DNA of 64,000 nt from contig DASWWX010000063.1 of NCBI GenBank assembly GCA_036405815.1, forward strand, positions 66,255-130,254, written 5' to 3'. A model generated the notes under the pieces. That model saw only the letters and a list, made by a program, of their open reading frames with translations. It was not told the origin of the DNA and ran no database searches. The stretch's first letter is position 1, and every line of letters begins with the position of its first letter. Positions 1-10,969 of the stretch are shown one piece after another. The DNA is from Solimonas sp036405815. GTDB lineage: Bacteria > Pseudomonadota > Gammaproteobacteria > Nevskiales > Nevskiaceae. A program made the position numbers and the translations under genes.

Positions 1-1170
<1,170 letters not shown>

Positions 1171-1257
1171 ACCGCGCTCGCGTTCAGGAAACCTGCCGCG
1201 AGAGCCTCTTGAAAGGCCCGGGGGCAACCCTATCTACGAAGCATCGCCGCGGCACGC

Positions 1258-1278
1258 GGCTTTACGTAGAAAGGAGCC
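1258..1278 (+). promoter_or_regulatory. Candidate RNA-thermometer hairpin over the Hsp20 ribosome binding site
   Basis: GGCTTT (1258-1263) can pair with GGAGCC (1273-1278) through four Watson-Crick pairs and two U-G wobbles, closing a nine-base loop. The 3' arm contains the Shine-Dalgarno AAGGAG (1271-1276), six bases before the ATG at 1283. Small heat-shock genes are classic hosts of ROSE and four-U thermometers, which hide the Shine-Dalgarno with weak U-G pairs. A competing helix (TCTACG 1233-1238 with CGTAGA 1265-1270) overlaps the loop. Pairing was assessed by eye only. Confidence 0.4.
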
Positions 1279-1282
1279 CCAC

Positions 1283-1714
1283 ATGAGCCTCATCCAGTAC
1301 CAACCCTGGGCACTCCACCGCGAGCTGCTCAACGAGTTCACCCGCGCCTTCGAGCGCAGCAACGACGCCTCCAGCGCCGCCACCGCCGACTGGTCGCCGG
1401 CCGTCGACATCGAGGAATACGCCGACAAGTTCGTGCTCTACGCCGACGTCCCCGGCATCGACCCGGCCAGCATCGAGGTCACGCTCGAAAAAGGCGTGCT
1501 GACGCTGTCCGGCGCGCGCGAACAGGCGGTCGAACAGGCCGGCCTCGAACGCAAGCGCAGCGAGCGCGCCAACGGCAAGTTCCTGCGCCGCTTCGTGCTG
1601 CCGGACACCGCCGATTCCGACGCGGTCTCGGCCAGCGGCAAGCACGGCGTGCTGCAGATCGTGATCCCCAAGCGCGCCCAGGCGCAGCCGCGCAAGATCG
1701 CGGTTACCCACTGA
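1283..1714 (+). CDS. Hsp20/alpha-crystallin family small heat-shock protein
   Basis: The 143-residue protein is the size of bacterial Hsp20 proteins. The N-terminal ~35 residues are variable, followed by an alpha-crystallin domain (about residues 36-130) with typical strands: WSPAVDIEEYADKFVLYADVPG, IEVTLEKGVLTLSG, and a region rich in Arg/Lys before GVLQIVIPK. The ATG is preceded by AAGGAG at good spacing. It acts in the cytoplasm as an ATP-independent holdase that keeps unfolding proteins soluble for DnaK/GroEL. The next gene encodes a J-domain protein, and groESL is about 5 kb away, making this a chaperone-rich stretch. A perfect terminator follows. Confidence 0.95.
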   Translation: MSLIQYQPWALHRELLNEFTRAFERSNDASSAATADWSPAVDIEEYADKFVLYADVPGIDPASIEVTLEKGVLTLSGAREQAVEQAGLERKRSERANGKFLRRFVLPDTADSDAVSASGKHGVLQIVIPKRAQAQPRKIAVTH

Positions 1715-1744
1715 TTCGCGCCGGCTGTCGGCTGTTGTGGCAAG

Positions 1745-1774
1745 GCGGGGCGCATCGGCGCCCCGCTTTTGTTT
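1745..1774 (+). terminator. Rho-independent terminator after the Hsp20 gene
   Basis: Perfect nine-base-pair stem GCGGGGCGC/GCGCCCCGC with an ATCG loop, followed by TTTTGTTT. Confidence 0.88.
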
Positions 1775-1806
1775 AGAGTGCGCTCCTCATCCGCAGGCTT
1801 TCGAAC

Positions 1807-2712
1807 ATGGAGTACAAGGACTACTACAAGATTCTCGGCGTGCCGCGCTCGGCGAGCGCGGACGAGATCAAGCGCGCGTTCCGCAAGCTCGCCCGCGAGT
1901 ACCACCCGGACAAGAACAAGGCCAAGGGCGCGGAAGAGAAGTTCAAGGAGGTCAACGAGGCCAACGAGGTGCTCGGCGACGCCGAGAAGCGCAAGGCCTA
2001 CGACGCACTCGGCGCCAACTGGAAATCTGGACAGAACTTCCAGCCGCCCCCCGGCTGGGGCGGTGGCGGCTTCGGCCGTGCGCGCGGTGGCGCCGGCGCG
2101 GGCTTCGGGGGCGGCGGCAACTTTTCCGATTTCTTCTCGCACCTGTTCGGCGGTGCCGGCATGGGTGCCGGCGGCATGGGCGGCGGCTTCGGCGGTTTCG
2201 ACATGCCGGAAGCCGAGGCCCCGCCCTCGCGTGCGCGCCTGAGCATCGCGCTGGAAGACTCCTACAACGGCAGCCAGCGCCAGATCAGCGTCGGCGGCCG
2301 CTCACTGAGCGTGCGCATCCCCAAGGGCATCACGGCCGGCCAGAACATCCGCCTGGCCGAACAAGGCAACCACGGTGGCGACCTGCTGCTGGAAGTCGAG
2401 TTTGCACCGCATCCGAAGTTCGAGGCCGAAGGCCGCGACGTCTATCACGTGTTGAAGATCGCCCCCTGGGAAGCCGCGCTCGGCGCCAAGGTGCCGGTGC
2501 CCACCTTGGGCGGCGACGTTGAACTGGCCTTGCCGGTCGGCAGCCAGAGCGGACGCAAGATGCGCCTCAAGGGCCGCGGCCTGCCCGGCCACACGCCGGG
2601 CGACCAGTTCGTGACCTTGCAGGTCGTCGCGCCGCCCGCCGCGAGCGACGAACAGCGCGCCGCCTACGAGGCACTGCGTGAACGTTTTCCGGATTTCAAT
2701 CCGCGAAGTTGA
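1807..2712 (+). CDS. CbpA-type J-domain co-chaperone (DnaJ class, no zinc finger)
   Basis: The 301-residue protein starts with a J domain (residues 1-70) carrying the HPD tripeptide in REYHPDKNK. A Gly/Phe-rich linker (about residues 80-135) follows, then two DnaJ C-terminal substrate-binding subdomains (about 140-290) with GRSLSVRIPKGITAGQ. The CXXCXGXG zinc repeats of true DnaJ are absent and the length matches E. coli CbpA. It would stimulate DnaK ATPase and may bind curved DNA. No partner CbpM gene is seen next door. It has its own leader after the Hsp20 terminator and shares a bidirectional terminator with fbp. Confidence 0.92.
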   Translation: MEYKDYYKILGVPRSASADEIKRAFRKLAREYHPDKNKAKGAEEKFKEVNEANEVLGDAEKRKAYDALGANWKSGQNFQPPPGWGGGGFGRARGGAGAGFGGGGNFSDFFSHLFGGAGMGAGGMGGGFGGFDMPEAEAPPSRARLSIALEDSYNGSQRQISVGGRSLSVRIPKGITAGQNIRLAEQGNHGGDLLLEVEFAPHPKFEAEGRDVYHVLKIAPWEAALGAKVPVPTLGGDVELALPVGSQSGRKMRLKGRGLPGHTPGDQFVTLQVVAPPAASDEQRAAYEALRERFPDFNPRS

Positions 2713-2767
2713 GCGACCGCTACAGATTCAAATCCCGCCCCCGCTCCCCGTTAGACGGCGGCAATCC

Positions 2768-2805
2768 AAAACCAGAACGCCCCGCATTGCGGGGCGTTCT
2801 GGTTT
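2768..2805. terminator. Bidirectional terminator between the cbpA-like gene and fbp
   Basis: A long perfect stem (AAACCAGAACGCCCCGC and its complement) with an ATT loop has A-rich and T-rich ends, so it can terminate transcription from both sides. It lies between two convergent genes. Confidence 0.88.
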
Positions 2806-2817
2806 GCAGCAGCAGCC

Positions 2818-3822
2818 TTACTGCGCTTCGCGGTGGTACCGCGTCGCGACTTCGACCTCGTTCTTCGAACCCAGGAACACCGCCACGCGCTGGTGCAGTT
2901 GGGTGGGCTGGATGTCGAGAATGCGCTGCGTGCCGTCGGTGGCCGCGCCGCCGGCCTGCTCGACGATCAGGCCCATCGGATTGGCCTCGTACATCAGGCG
3001 CAGCTTGCCCGGCTTGTCCGGGTCCTTCTTGTCGCGCGGATAGATGAAGATGCCGCCACGCGTGAGGATGCGGTGCACGTCGGCGACCATCGAAGCCACC
3101 CAGCGCATGTTGAAATCCTTGCCGCGCGGACCGGTCTTGCCGGCGAGCAGCTCCTCCACGTACTTCTGCATCGGCGGATACCAATGCCGCACGTTGGACA
3201 TGTTGATCGCGAATTCCTTGGTGTCTTCCGGAATCTTCATGTCGCGCTGGGTCAGGATGAAGCTGCCCTGCTCGCGATCCAGCGTGAAGGCGTGCACGCC
3301 GTGGCCGACCGTGAGCACCAGCATCGTGCTCGGGCCGTAGACGGTGTAACCGGCGGCGACCTGGGCGGTGCCGGGCTGCAGGAAATGCTCGGTTTCCGGA
3401 TCGGTCACCCCATCCGGACAGCGCAGCACCGAAAAGATGGTGCCGACGCTGATGTTGACGTCGATGTTGCTGGAACCATCCAGCGGATCGAACAACAGCA
3501 GGTAATTGCCCTTCGGATAGACGTTCGGGATCTTGCTCGGATGCTCCATCTCCTCGGACGCGCAGCCGGCCAGATGGCCGCCCCACTCGTTGGCCTCCAG
3601 CAGGATCTCGTTGGACAGCACGTCGAGCTTCTTCTGTGCCTCGCCCTGCACGTTGCCGGTGCCGGCGTCGCCCAGCACGCCGCCCAGCGCGCCCTTGTTC
3701 ACCGCATGCGAGATCGTCTTGCAGGCACGCGCGACGACCTCGATCAGCAGGCGCAGATCGGCATTGATGCGACCGGCGCGCTGCTCCTCGATCAGGAAGC
3801 GGGTCAGGGCTATGGGTTTCAT
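2818..3822 (-). CDS. fbp: Fructose-1,6-bisphosphatase class I
   Basis: The 334-residue length is normal for class I FBPase. It hydrolyses fructose 1,6-bisphosphate to fructose 6-phosphate, the committed step of gluconeogenesis, in the cytoplasm. The metal-binding signature DPLDGSSNIDVN is at about residues 115-126, followed by VGTIFSV. Substrate-pocket features lie towards the C-terminus (NMRWVASMVADVHRIL, GGIFIYPRDKKDP, LRLMYEANPM). The start MKPIALTRFLIEEQ is the usual beginning of this family. It stands alone between a terminator and yaeQ. Confidence 0.97.
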   Translation of the reverse strand: MKPIALTRFLIEEQRAGRINADLRLLIEVVARACKTISHAVNKGALGGVLGDAGTGNVQGEAQKKLDVLSNEILLEANEWGGHLAGCASEEMEHPSKIPNVYPKGNYLLLFDPLDGSSNIDVNISVGTIFSVLRCPDGVTDPETEHFLQPGTAQVAAGYTVYGPSTMLVLTVGHGVHAFTLDREQGSFILTQRDMKIPEDTKEFAINMSNVRHWYPPMQKYVEELLAGKTGPRGKDFNMRWVASMVADVHRILTRGGIFIYPRDKKDPDKPGKLRLMYEANPMGLIVEQAGGAATDGTQRILDIQPTQLHQRVAVFLGSKNEVEVATRYHREAQ

Positions 3823-3921
3823 CGGACAGGCATTCCAGGCGGATAAGGACGCCGCATTGTGGCGGCTCCCGGCCGGATTGCAACACGCATTTGCGGGAGC
3901 GTTCGCAGAGGCGCCCGCCCG

Positions 3922-4461
3922 CTACTCGATGCGATGCGTCGCGATCGCGGTCTGGAAGTGCTGGCCGTCCAGTTCCAGATAAAGCTGCCGCTCGGTCACC
4001 GACAGCGACAGCGCGCTACGCCGCTCGATCCGCGGCGCCACGTCCTGCAGGAAGCCCTTGCCGAAATCGTAGACCGGAATCTCCTCGGCGCGATGAATCT
4101 TCTGGCCGCGATACAGCGCCAGCAACTGATGCGCCTCGCGATGCGTGTAGACCGCCGCGCGCCCCGCCAGCTTGCTGCCACGATGCAGACGCGCCGCATC
4201 CGGCATGCCGACCTCGATCCAGGCCGTGACGCGACCGGTCAGATCGCGCACCAGCACCGCCGGCTCATCGACCGCAGCCACCCCCTCGGTCAGCACCACG
4301 CCTTCCTGGAACTCCAGTGCGTAAGCCAACACCCGCGCCAGCATGAACTCGGCGGTCTCGGACGGCTGCCGCGCCACCCGCAGGTCAAAGCTTTCGTAGA
4401 CCCCGCGATCGATGTCGGAGATCTGCAGAGACAAGGTGTGAACGGTCGCGGTCTGGGCCAT
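3922..4461 (-). CDS. YaeQ family protein
   Basis: The 179-residue protein matches YaeQ in length and in its characteristic beginning (ATVHTLSLQISDIDRGVYESFDLRVARQPSET) and later segments (IEVGMPDAARLHRGSKLA, the VYTHRE segment, and LSVTERQLYLELDG). YaeQ proteins have a PD-(D/E)XK nuclease-like fold, but no enzymatic activity is established; a link to RfaH/haemolysin expression in enterobacteria has been reported. It is read in the same direction as the WYL regulator upstream, 41 bp away, so the two may be cotranscribed. Confidence 0.9.
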   Translation of the reverse strand: MAQTATVHTLSLQISDIDRGVYESFDLRVARQPSETAEFMLARVLAYALEFQEGVVLTEGVAAVDEPAVLVRDLTGRVTAWIEVGMPDAARLHRGSKLAGRAAVYTHREAHQLLALYRGQKIHRAEEIPVYDFGKGFLQDVAPRIERRSALSLSVTERQLYLELDGQHFQTAIATHRIE

Positions 4462-4502
4462 AGGTCGCGCAGACTACACGAGCCACCACCGATGGCGCAG
4501 GC

Positions 4503-5459
4503 TCAACGTCGATACTGCGCCACCGCCTTTGATAGCCGCTCGGCCACAGCGAGCCGCAGCTCCGGCGGCGCCACCACTTCGACCTCGTGGCCATACCGCA
4601 GCACATCGAGAATCAATTCCTCGTCGCGGTGATACGGCACGCTCAATTCGTAGCTGCCGTCGGCGAGCCATGCGCCCTGCTGCTGCGGATGCCAGGTTTC
4701 AGCCGCGATCCAGCGCGCGCGTTCCGGCGTGAAGCGCAGGATCGCGGTCGCGGTGGGCGCGCCGGAGAAGATGCCGTAGGAACCGCCCAGCTCCTGCGTC
4801 AGGCGTTCAGCGGCGACATCCTGCGCGGCTTTATCCAGCGCTTCGGCGCTGCGCACACAGTCGACGGCGAAGGTGCGCAGGCCATTGGATTTGTGGCACC
4901 AGGCGTCGAGATACCAGTTGTCGCGGTAGTGGGTGAGCCGCTGCGGCGAGATTTCGCGTTCGGTGACTTGTTGTGTACCACGCGCTTCGTACTCGATACG
5001 CAGACGCTGGCGCTGCAGCACCGCGGCGGCCAGCACCGCGAAATGCTTGCCGGGCGAGCGCGCGGCAGCGCGCAGCAGGCGGATGCGATCGGCGTTGGCG
5101 GCTTTCAGGCCCTGTGATTTGAGGATCTGGTCGAGTCGTTCACGCAGCGGGTCGAGCGCGTCGTCGAGCAGGCCCGGCTGGAAGGTCGCCAATAGCTGTT
5201 GCAGCGTCAGCAAGCTCTGCAGCTCCTCAGAACTGAACCAGAAGCCCGGCAGTTCGTAGGCCTCGTCGGTGTAGCGATAGCCGCGCGGCTCTCGCGAGGT
5301 TTCCAGCGGCGCACCCAGCACGTCGCGCAGGTAGGCCAGCACGCGCTTGGTGGTGGCGCGCGAGCAGTCGAGTTCTTCCATCACGCGCTCGAACGGCACC
5401 GGATAGCGTCGGCTCTTGAGCAGACGATGCAGGCGATAGACGTGCTCGAAGGATTTCAT
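4503..5459 (-). CDS. WYL-domain transcriptional regulator (YafY type)
   Basis: The 318-residue protein has an N-terminal winged helix-turn-helix (residues 1-60, with LKSRRYPVPFERVMEELDCSRATTKRVLAYLRD). A WYL domain follows (about 140-215: LRIEYEARGTQQVTEREISPQRLTHYRDNWYLDAWCHKSNGLRTFAVDCV) in which NWYLDAWCH is the diagnostic segment. A WCX-like C-terminal extension ends the protein. WYL domains sense nucleotide or nucleic-acid ligands, often in DNA-damage or phage responses; the ligand here is unknown. It is divergent from the thioesterase gene 85 bp away and may control it. Confidence 0.9.
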   Translation of the reverse strand: MKSFEHVYRLHRLLKSRRYPVPFERVMEELDCSRATTKRVLAYLRDVLGAPLETSREPRGYRYTDEAYELPGFWFSSEELQSLLTLQQLLATFQPGLLDDALDPLRERLDQILKSQGLKAANADRIRLLRAAARSPGKHFAVLAAAVLQRQRLRIEYEARGTQQVTEREISPQRLTHYRDNWYLDAWCHKSNGLRTFAVDCVRSAEALDKAAQDVAAERLTQELGGSYGIFSGAPTATAILRFTPERARWIAAETWHPQQQGAWLADGSYELSVPYHRDEELILDVLRYGHEVEVVAPPELRLAVAERLSKAVAQYRR

Positions 5460-5544
5460 GGTCGATGCCGATGGTGGGCGAGGCGCGCTGCGGTCGCGTC
5501 GGATTTGCCGCTAGGCTAGCGCACCCTCACCTTCAGGACGACCC

Positions 5545-6000
5545 ATGCCCACGATCAATCCGGACTACGTCGAGCGCCTCAAACGTAGTGTCGAGACCGC
5601 CGCCTATCCGCACTTGCTCGGCTTCACGCTCGCCGAAATCGACTTCGATCGCTGCCGTATCGATCTGACGATCCGGCCGACGCACTTCCAGCCCTTCGGC
5701 ATCATTCACGGCGGCGTGCTGGCGACCCTGATCGACACCGCAACATTCTGGGCCGGCTTCCTGCGCCTGCCGGAAGACGCCGGCCTGGTGAATGTCGATC
5801 TCAAGCTCAACTACCTGAAGGCGGTGACTGGCGGCGAGCTGCGCGCCGAAGGCCGCTGCCTGCGTCCGGGCCGGCAGATCAGCTACACCGAAGCCTCGGT
5901 GCGCGACGCGAGCGGCGAACTCGTGGCGCACGGCACGTCGACGCTGATGGCGCTGCCGGGCAAGGGCCTGAAGCTCGGCGCCGCGAAATTCCTCGACTGA
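5545..6000 (+). CDS. PaaI-type hotdog-fold thioesterase
   Basis: The 151-residue single hotdog domain has the PaaI/YbgC-type signature FGIIHGGVLATLIDTATFW at about residues 52-70, where the HGG turn and the following helix form the acyl-CoA site. The strand pairs VNVDLKLNYLKAVTGGELRAEGRCLRPGR and ASVRDASGELVAHGTSTLMAL complete the fold. It would hydrolyse acyl- or aryl-CoA thioesters in the cytoplasm; the true substrate cannot be read from the sequence. It is divergent from the WYL regulator. Its stop codon abuts the groEL terminator. Confidence 0.88.
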   Translation: MPTINPDYVERLKRSVETAAYPHLLGFTLAEIDFDRCRIDLTIRPTHFQPFGIIHGGVLATLIDTATFWAGFLRLPEDAGLVNVDLKLNYLKAVTGGELRAEGRCLRPGRQISYTEASVRDASGELVAHGTSTLMALPGKGLKLGAAKFLD

Positions 6001-6032
6001 AAAACATCGGGGCGCCCGAAGGCGCCCCGATG
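6001..6032 (-). terminator. Terminator downstream of groEL
   Basis: The stem ACATCGGGGCGCC/GGCGCCCCGATGT has a four-base loop. On the minus strand it is followed by a run of T, so it ends the groES-groEL transcript. It may also slow read-through from the convergent thioesterase gene. Confidence 0.85.
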
Positions 6033-6103
6033 TACAGCGAACTGCTGGTCTTGAGAAGCGGGGCCATGGATGGCCCCGGCTTGTCAGGACGGCAACGGGC
6101 TTC

Positions 6104-7759
<1,656 letters not shown>

Positions 7760-7789
7760 GTTCAGTTCCTCTCGAATTCGGGGTGCGGA

Positions 7790-8083
7790 TTACTTCTTGG
7801 AGAAGACGGCAATGACGTCGTCTTCGCGCATCACGAGCAGGTCTTCACCGTCGACCTTGACCTCGGAGCCCGAGTACTTGCCGAACAGCACGACGTCGCC
7901 CACCTTGACGTCGAGCGCGATGTTCTTGCCGCTCTCGTCCTTCTTGCCCGGGCCCACGGCGACGATCTCGCCCTTGACCGGCTTCTCGGTGGCGTTGTCC
8001 GGGATGATGATGCCGCCCGCGGACTTCTTCTCTTCTTCCAGACGCTTGACGATCACGCGATCGTGCAAAGGACGCAGCTTCAT
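7790..8083 (-). CDS. groS: Co-chaperonin GroES (10 kDa, Hsp10)
   Basis: The 97-residue protein caps GroEL. It begins MKLRPLHDRVIVKR, the family's standard start. An in-frame ATG seven codons upstream exists, but the internal ATG at 8083 has a GGAG ribosome binding site and matches known GroES N-termini, so it was chosen. The mobile loop (EKKSAGGIIIPDNATEKP) and the roof region are intact. Confidence 0.98.
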   Translation of the reverse strand: MKLRPLHDRVIVKRLEEEKKSAGGIIIPDNATEKPVKGEIVAVGPGKKDESGKNIALDVKVGDVVLFGKYSGSEVKVDGEDLLVMREDDVIAVFSKK

Positions 8084-8156
8084 AGAAATCTCCAGGTGAT
8101 TCAATAATTTGGGTCTAAAACCGCAAGTGCCCAGCCGCTCTCGACGGGCATCGCTG

Positions 8157-8183
8157 TTAGCACTCGCCAGCGAAGGCTGCCAA
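8157..8183. promoter_or_regulatory. CIRCE-like HrcA operator (one half degenerate) upstream of groES
   Basis: TTAGCACTC at 8157-8165 is identical to the left half of the CIRCE consensus. A nine-base spacer follows, then GGCTGCCAA, which matches the right half GAGTGCTAA at six of nine bases. The element sits just after the predicted -10 of the sigma-32-like promoter, where an operator would block initiation. No hrcA gene is in the window. Confidence 0.65.
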
Positions 8184-8215
8184 TTGTTGGCGACGAAGCC
8201 GTGGGATTCAAGGGG
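8183..8215 (-). promoter_or_regulatory. Sigma-32 (RpoH)-like promoter of groES-groEL
   Basis: On the minus strand CCCCTTGAA (8207-8215) matches the heat-shock -35 consensus. About 14 bases later CGCCAACAAT is a weaker match to the CCCCAT-type -10. Confidence 0.5.
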
Positions 8216-8224
8216 CTGGATGCG

Positions 8225-8258
8225 AAAAAGCCCGCCCGGACGTCGGTCCGGGCGGGCT
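8225..8258 (-). terminator. Terminator of the nitronate-monooxygenase-like gene
   Basis: A 13-bp stem built on AGCCCGCCCGGAC and its complement is followed by TTTTT on the minus strand. It separates the upstream gene from the groES promoter. Confidence 0.88.
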
Positions 8259-8285
8259 CGGAGGCCGCCGATTCGGGCGGCGGCT

Positions 8286-9251
8286 TCAGGCGGCGGGCTT
8301 GAGGACGCGCGCCTTGGCCTCGCCGTACTCGGCGGCCAGACGTGCGACCAGCGCCTTGGCCGGCATCACCGACTTGACCGCGCCCACGCCCTGACCGCAG
8401 CCCCAGATGTCCTTCCAGGTCTTGGCGCTGGAACCGCTGCTGCCGAAATCCATCTTGCTCGGATCGGAGCCCGGCAGGTTGTTCGGGTCGAGCCCCGCCG
8501 CGACGATCGACGGGATCAGATAGTTGCCGTGCACGCCGGTGAACGAGGGCGTGTAGAGAATATCCGCCGACGAGGCATCGACCACCGCCTGCTTGTAGGC
8601 GTCGCTGGCGCGCGCCTCGTCGGTGGCGATGAAGGCCGAGCCGATGTACGCGAAGTCCGCACCCATCGCCTGCGCCGCGAGAATCGCGCCACCGGTGGCG
8701 ATGCTGCCGGACAGCGCCAGCGGGCCGTCGAACCACTGGCGGATTTCCTGGATCAGCGCGAACGGCGAGGTGGTGCCGGCATGGCCGCCGGCGCCGGCCG
8801 CCACCGCGATCAGTCCGTCGGCGCCCTTCTCGATCGCCTTGCGCGCGAAGCGATCGTTGATGATGTCGTGCAGCACGATGCCACCGTAGCTGTGCACCGC
8901 GGCGTTGACGTCCTCACGCGCGCCGAGCGAGGTGATGACGATCGGCACCTTGTACTTCACGCACATCTCCAGATCGTGCTGCAGGCGATCGTTGGACTTG
9001 TGCACGATCTGGTTGACCGCGAACGGCGCGCTCGGCGACTCCGGATGTGCGGCATCCCATTCGGCGAGTTCGCGCGTGATGCGCTCCAGCCATTCCTCCA
9101 GCTGCGCGGCCGGACGCGCATTGAGCGCCGGAAAGCTGCCGACCACGCCGGCCTTGCACTGGGCAATGACCAGATCCGGATTGCTAAGGATGAACATCGG
9201 CGATGCGATCACCGGCAGCGAGAGCTTCTTGAACAATGCGGGCAGAGCCAT
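8286..9251 (-). CDS. FMN-dependent nitronate monooxygenase-like / YrpB family oxidoreductase
   Basis: The 321-residue protein is a TIM-barrel flavoprotein of the NMO / 2-nitropropane dioxygenase superfamily. Family landmarks: LPVIASPMFILSNPDLVIAQCKAGVVGSFPALNAR at the N-terminus, GADGLIAVAAGAGGHAGTTSPFALI (FMN phosphate and His region) near residues 150-175, and SGSIATGGAILAAQAMGADFAYIGSAFIATDEA near 190-220. The enzyme is cytoplasmic; the substrate could be a nitronate or an enoyl-type compound. A strong terminator follows, and the upstream gene is separated by another, so it is likely monocistronic. Confidence 0.88.
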   Translation of the reverse strand: MALPALFKKLSLPVIASPMFILSNPDLVIAQCKAGVVGSFPALNARPAAQLEEWLERITRELAEWDAAHPESPSAPFAVNQIVHKSNDRLQHDLEMCVKYKVPIVITSLGAREDVNAAVHSYGGIVLHDIINDRFARKAIEKGADGLIAVAAGAGGHAGTTSPFALIQEIRQWFDGPLALSGSIATGGAILAAQAMGADFAYIGSAFIATDEARASDAYKQAVVDASSADILYTPSFTGVHGNYLIPSIVAAGLDPNNLPGSDPSKMDFGSSGSSAKTWKDIWGCGQGVGAVKSVMPAKALVARLAAEYGEAKARVLKPAA

Positions 9252-9320
9252 GGAAGTCCTTGAGGAAATGACGTGGAAGGGAAAGGCCGAAAAATGAGTG
9301 GCGCCATTCTACGCACAAAG

Positions 9321-9350
9321 AAAAACGGCCCGTCCTTGCGGACGGGCCGT
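9321..9350 (-). terminator. Terminator after the Mpo1-like gene
   Basis: The stem ACGGCCCGTCC/GGACGGGCCGT with a short loop is followed by TTTTTCT on the minus strand. Confidence 0.85.
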
Positions 9351-9376
9351 CATCGCCTTCGGGAAATCGAGATAAC

Positions 9377-9859
9377 TCAGCCGCGCTGCGGCAACGCGCC
9401 CGGCCCCATCGGGATCGCCATGCGGCGATAGACGTCGGCCAGCAACCACAACGGACCGATCAGCAGGAACTGCAGATCCTTGAAGAAGGACGGCTTGGCG
9501 CCCTCGATGTGATGGCCGATGAACTGACCGATCCAGGCCAGCACGAACACCGCAGCGGCAGTGATCAGCATGCCGCCGGTACCCAGCGCCGCCTCCAGAC
9601 TCAACACGCCGGCATAGAGCACGCCGAAGATCGCGATCAGGCCGACCCCGAGCTGCCAGGACAGGCGCAGGTAGTAGGCCAGCGCCAGCACGCCGACGAC
9701 GGTGGCGGCGTTGATCAGCTCGTTGCCGACCGGGATCGCCTTGAACGCGCACAGCACCGTGAACACGATCGGCGGGATGCACAGCCAGTGCAGCCGCTTG
9801 TTGGTGGGGTTCTGGTGGCTCTCGGCATATTCGTTGAGCCAGTCGCGCAAAGTCTTCAT
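9377..9859 (-). CDS. Mpo1-like (DUF962) membrane protein
   Basis: The 160-residue protein has about four membrane spans (near residues 28-45, 50-70, 75-95, 98-118). It carries the DUF962 hallmarks NKRLHWLCIPPIVF at residues 20-33 and GQFIGHHIEGAKPSFFKDLQFLLIGPLWLL at the C-terminal side, with conserved histidines. Yeast Mpo1 is an Fe(II) dioxygenase of 2-hydroxy fatty-acid alpha-oxidation; the bacterial role is not known. The start has a strong GGAGGAG. It is divergent from the LuxR-type gene. Confidence 0.85.
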   Translation of the reverse strand: MKTLRDWLNEYAESHQNPTNKRLHWLCIPPIVFTVLCAFKAIPVGNELINAATVVGVLALAYYLRLSWQLGVGLIAIFGVLYAGVLSLEAALGTGGMLITAAAVFVLAWIGQFIGHHIEGAKPSFFKDLQFLLIGPLWLLADVYRRMAIPMGPGALPQRG

Positions 9860-9973
9860 CGGGCTCCTCCGCCGGCACGCCGGCTGTTCTACGTAGATTC
9901 AGTATGGAAGCGGCACCGACTTGAGCCGATAGTAAAACTCGCTTAAAACCGTAGGTAAATCCGACCCATCCCG

Positions 9974-10969
9974 ATGACCGGCGCCATGCCGAACTCCGAT
10001 GTTGCCGACCGTACCGACGCGCTCGATCGACTGATCGCGCAGCTGTACCGCTCGGCCCTGTCGGTCCCGCCGGGCGACTATCGCGCGTGGGCGCTGAACC
10101 AGCTCGCACGCGTGATCCCGCACGACGGCGCGCTGTGGGGCAGCGGCAGCCGCAGCCGCCTGAAGTTCCACTCGGTCACGCTCACCGGCCTGCCGCCCGA
10201 ATTCCCGGCCGCGCTGGAATCGACCACCGACATCAACCCGATCCTGCCGCGCCTGCTGCGCAACATGGAAACGCCGGTGGACATGAGCAGCGCGATGCCC
10301 GACGCCGAGTTCTTCGGTTCCGAGCTGTATCGCCGCACCTTCGAGCCGTTCGGCATCACCCGCATTCTGTCGACCGTGCACGCCGATCCGCGCAGCGGCC
10401 TGCATTCGCTGCTGACGCTGTACCGCAAGAACCGCGAGCAGCCGTTCAGTGCCGCCGAACAACTGCTGCAGAAGCGCGCGATCTTCCATCTGTTCAACGC
10501 CGCCTCGCACGCCTACTTCCTTCACCTGATGCGCACGCTCAGCGAGCGGCCGCCGGGTGCGGCGGCCGCGGTGGTCGATCGCGGCGGCGCCTTTCATGAA
10601 GCGCAGCCGCGCTTCCTGGATCTGCTTGAGGAACGCTTCCCGACCCGCAATCCCAGCGAGCTGCCGTTCGCATTGCCCGCACCCGGCCAGACCCACGCCT
10701 TTCAGGATCTGATGCTGCGCTGCGAATCGCTCGGCGATCTGCTGCTGATCATCGTCTGGCCCGCCGGTCCGCTCGACCGCCTGACGCCGCGCGAACGCGA
10801 GATCGTCAACTGCGTGGCGCAGGGCCTGTCGTTCAAGCAGGCCGCCAAGAAGATCGGCGTGGCACCGTCCACCGTCGCCAATCATCTGTATCGGGTCTAC
10901 CGCAAGCTCGGCGTCTACAGCCGCACCGAACTGGCGTCGCTGGTCTATCCCGACGGCGCCGACGGATGA
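9974..10969 (+). CDS. LuxR-type HTH transcriptional regulator
   Basis: In this 331-residue protein, the C-terminal ~65 residues form a LuxR/GerE helix-turn-helix (LTPREREIVNCVAQGLSFKQAAKKIGVAPSTVANHLYRVYRKLGVYSRTELASL). The N-terminal ~230 residues look like a PAS/GAF-like sensory region without a motif I can name, and there is no phosphoacceptor receiver domain. An alternative start at MPNSDVAD lies five codons inside. It overlaps the following membrane-protein gene by four bases (ATGA), so the two are coupled. The signal sensed is unknown. Confidence 0.85.
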   Translation: MTGAMPNSDVADRTDALDRLIAQLYRSALSVPPGDYRAWALNQLARVIPHDGALWGSGSRSRLKFHSVTLTGLPPEFPAALESTTDINPILPRLLRNMETPVDMSSAMPDAEFFGSELYRRTFEPFGITRILSTVHADPRSGLHSLLTLYRKNREQPFSAAEQLLQKRAIFHLFNAASHAYFLHLMRTLSERPPGAAAAVVDRGGAFHEAQPRFLDLLEERFPTRNPSELPFALPAPGQTHAFQDLMLRCESLGDLLLIIVWPAGPLDRLTPREREIVNCVAQGLSFKQAAKKIGVAPSTVANHLYRVYRKLGVYSRTELASLVYPDGADG

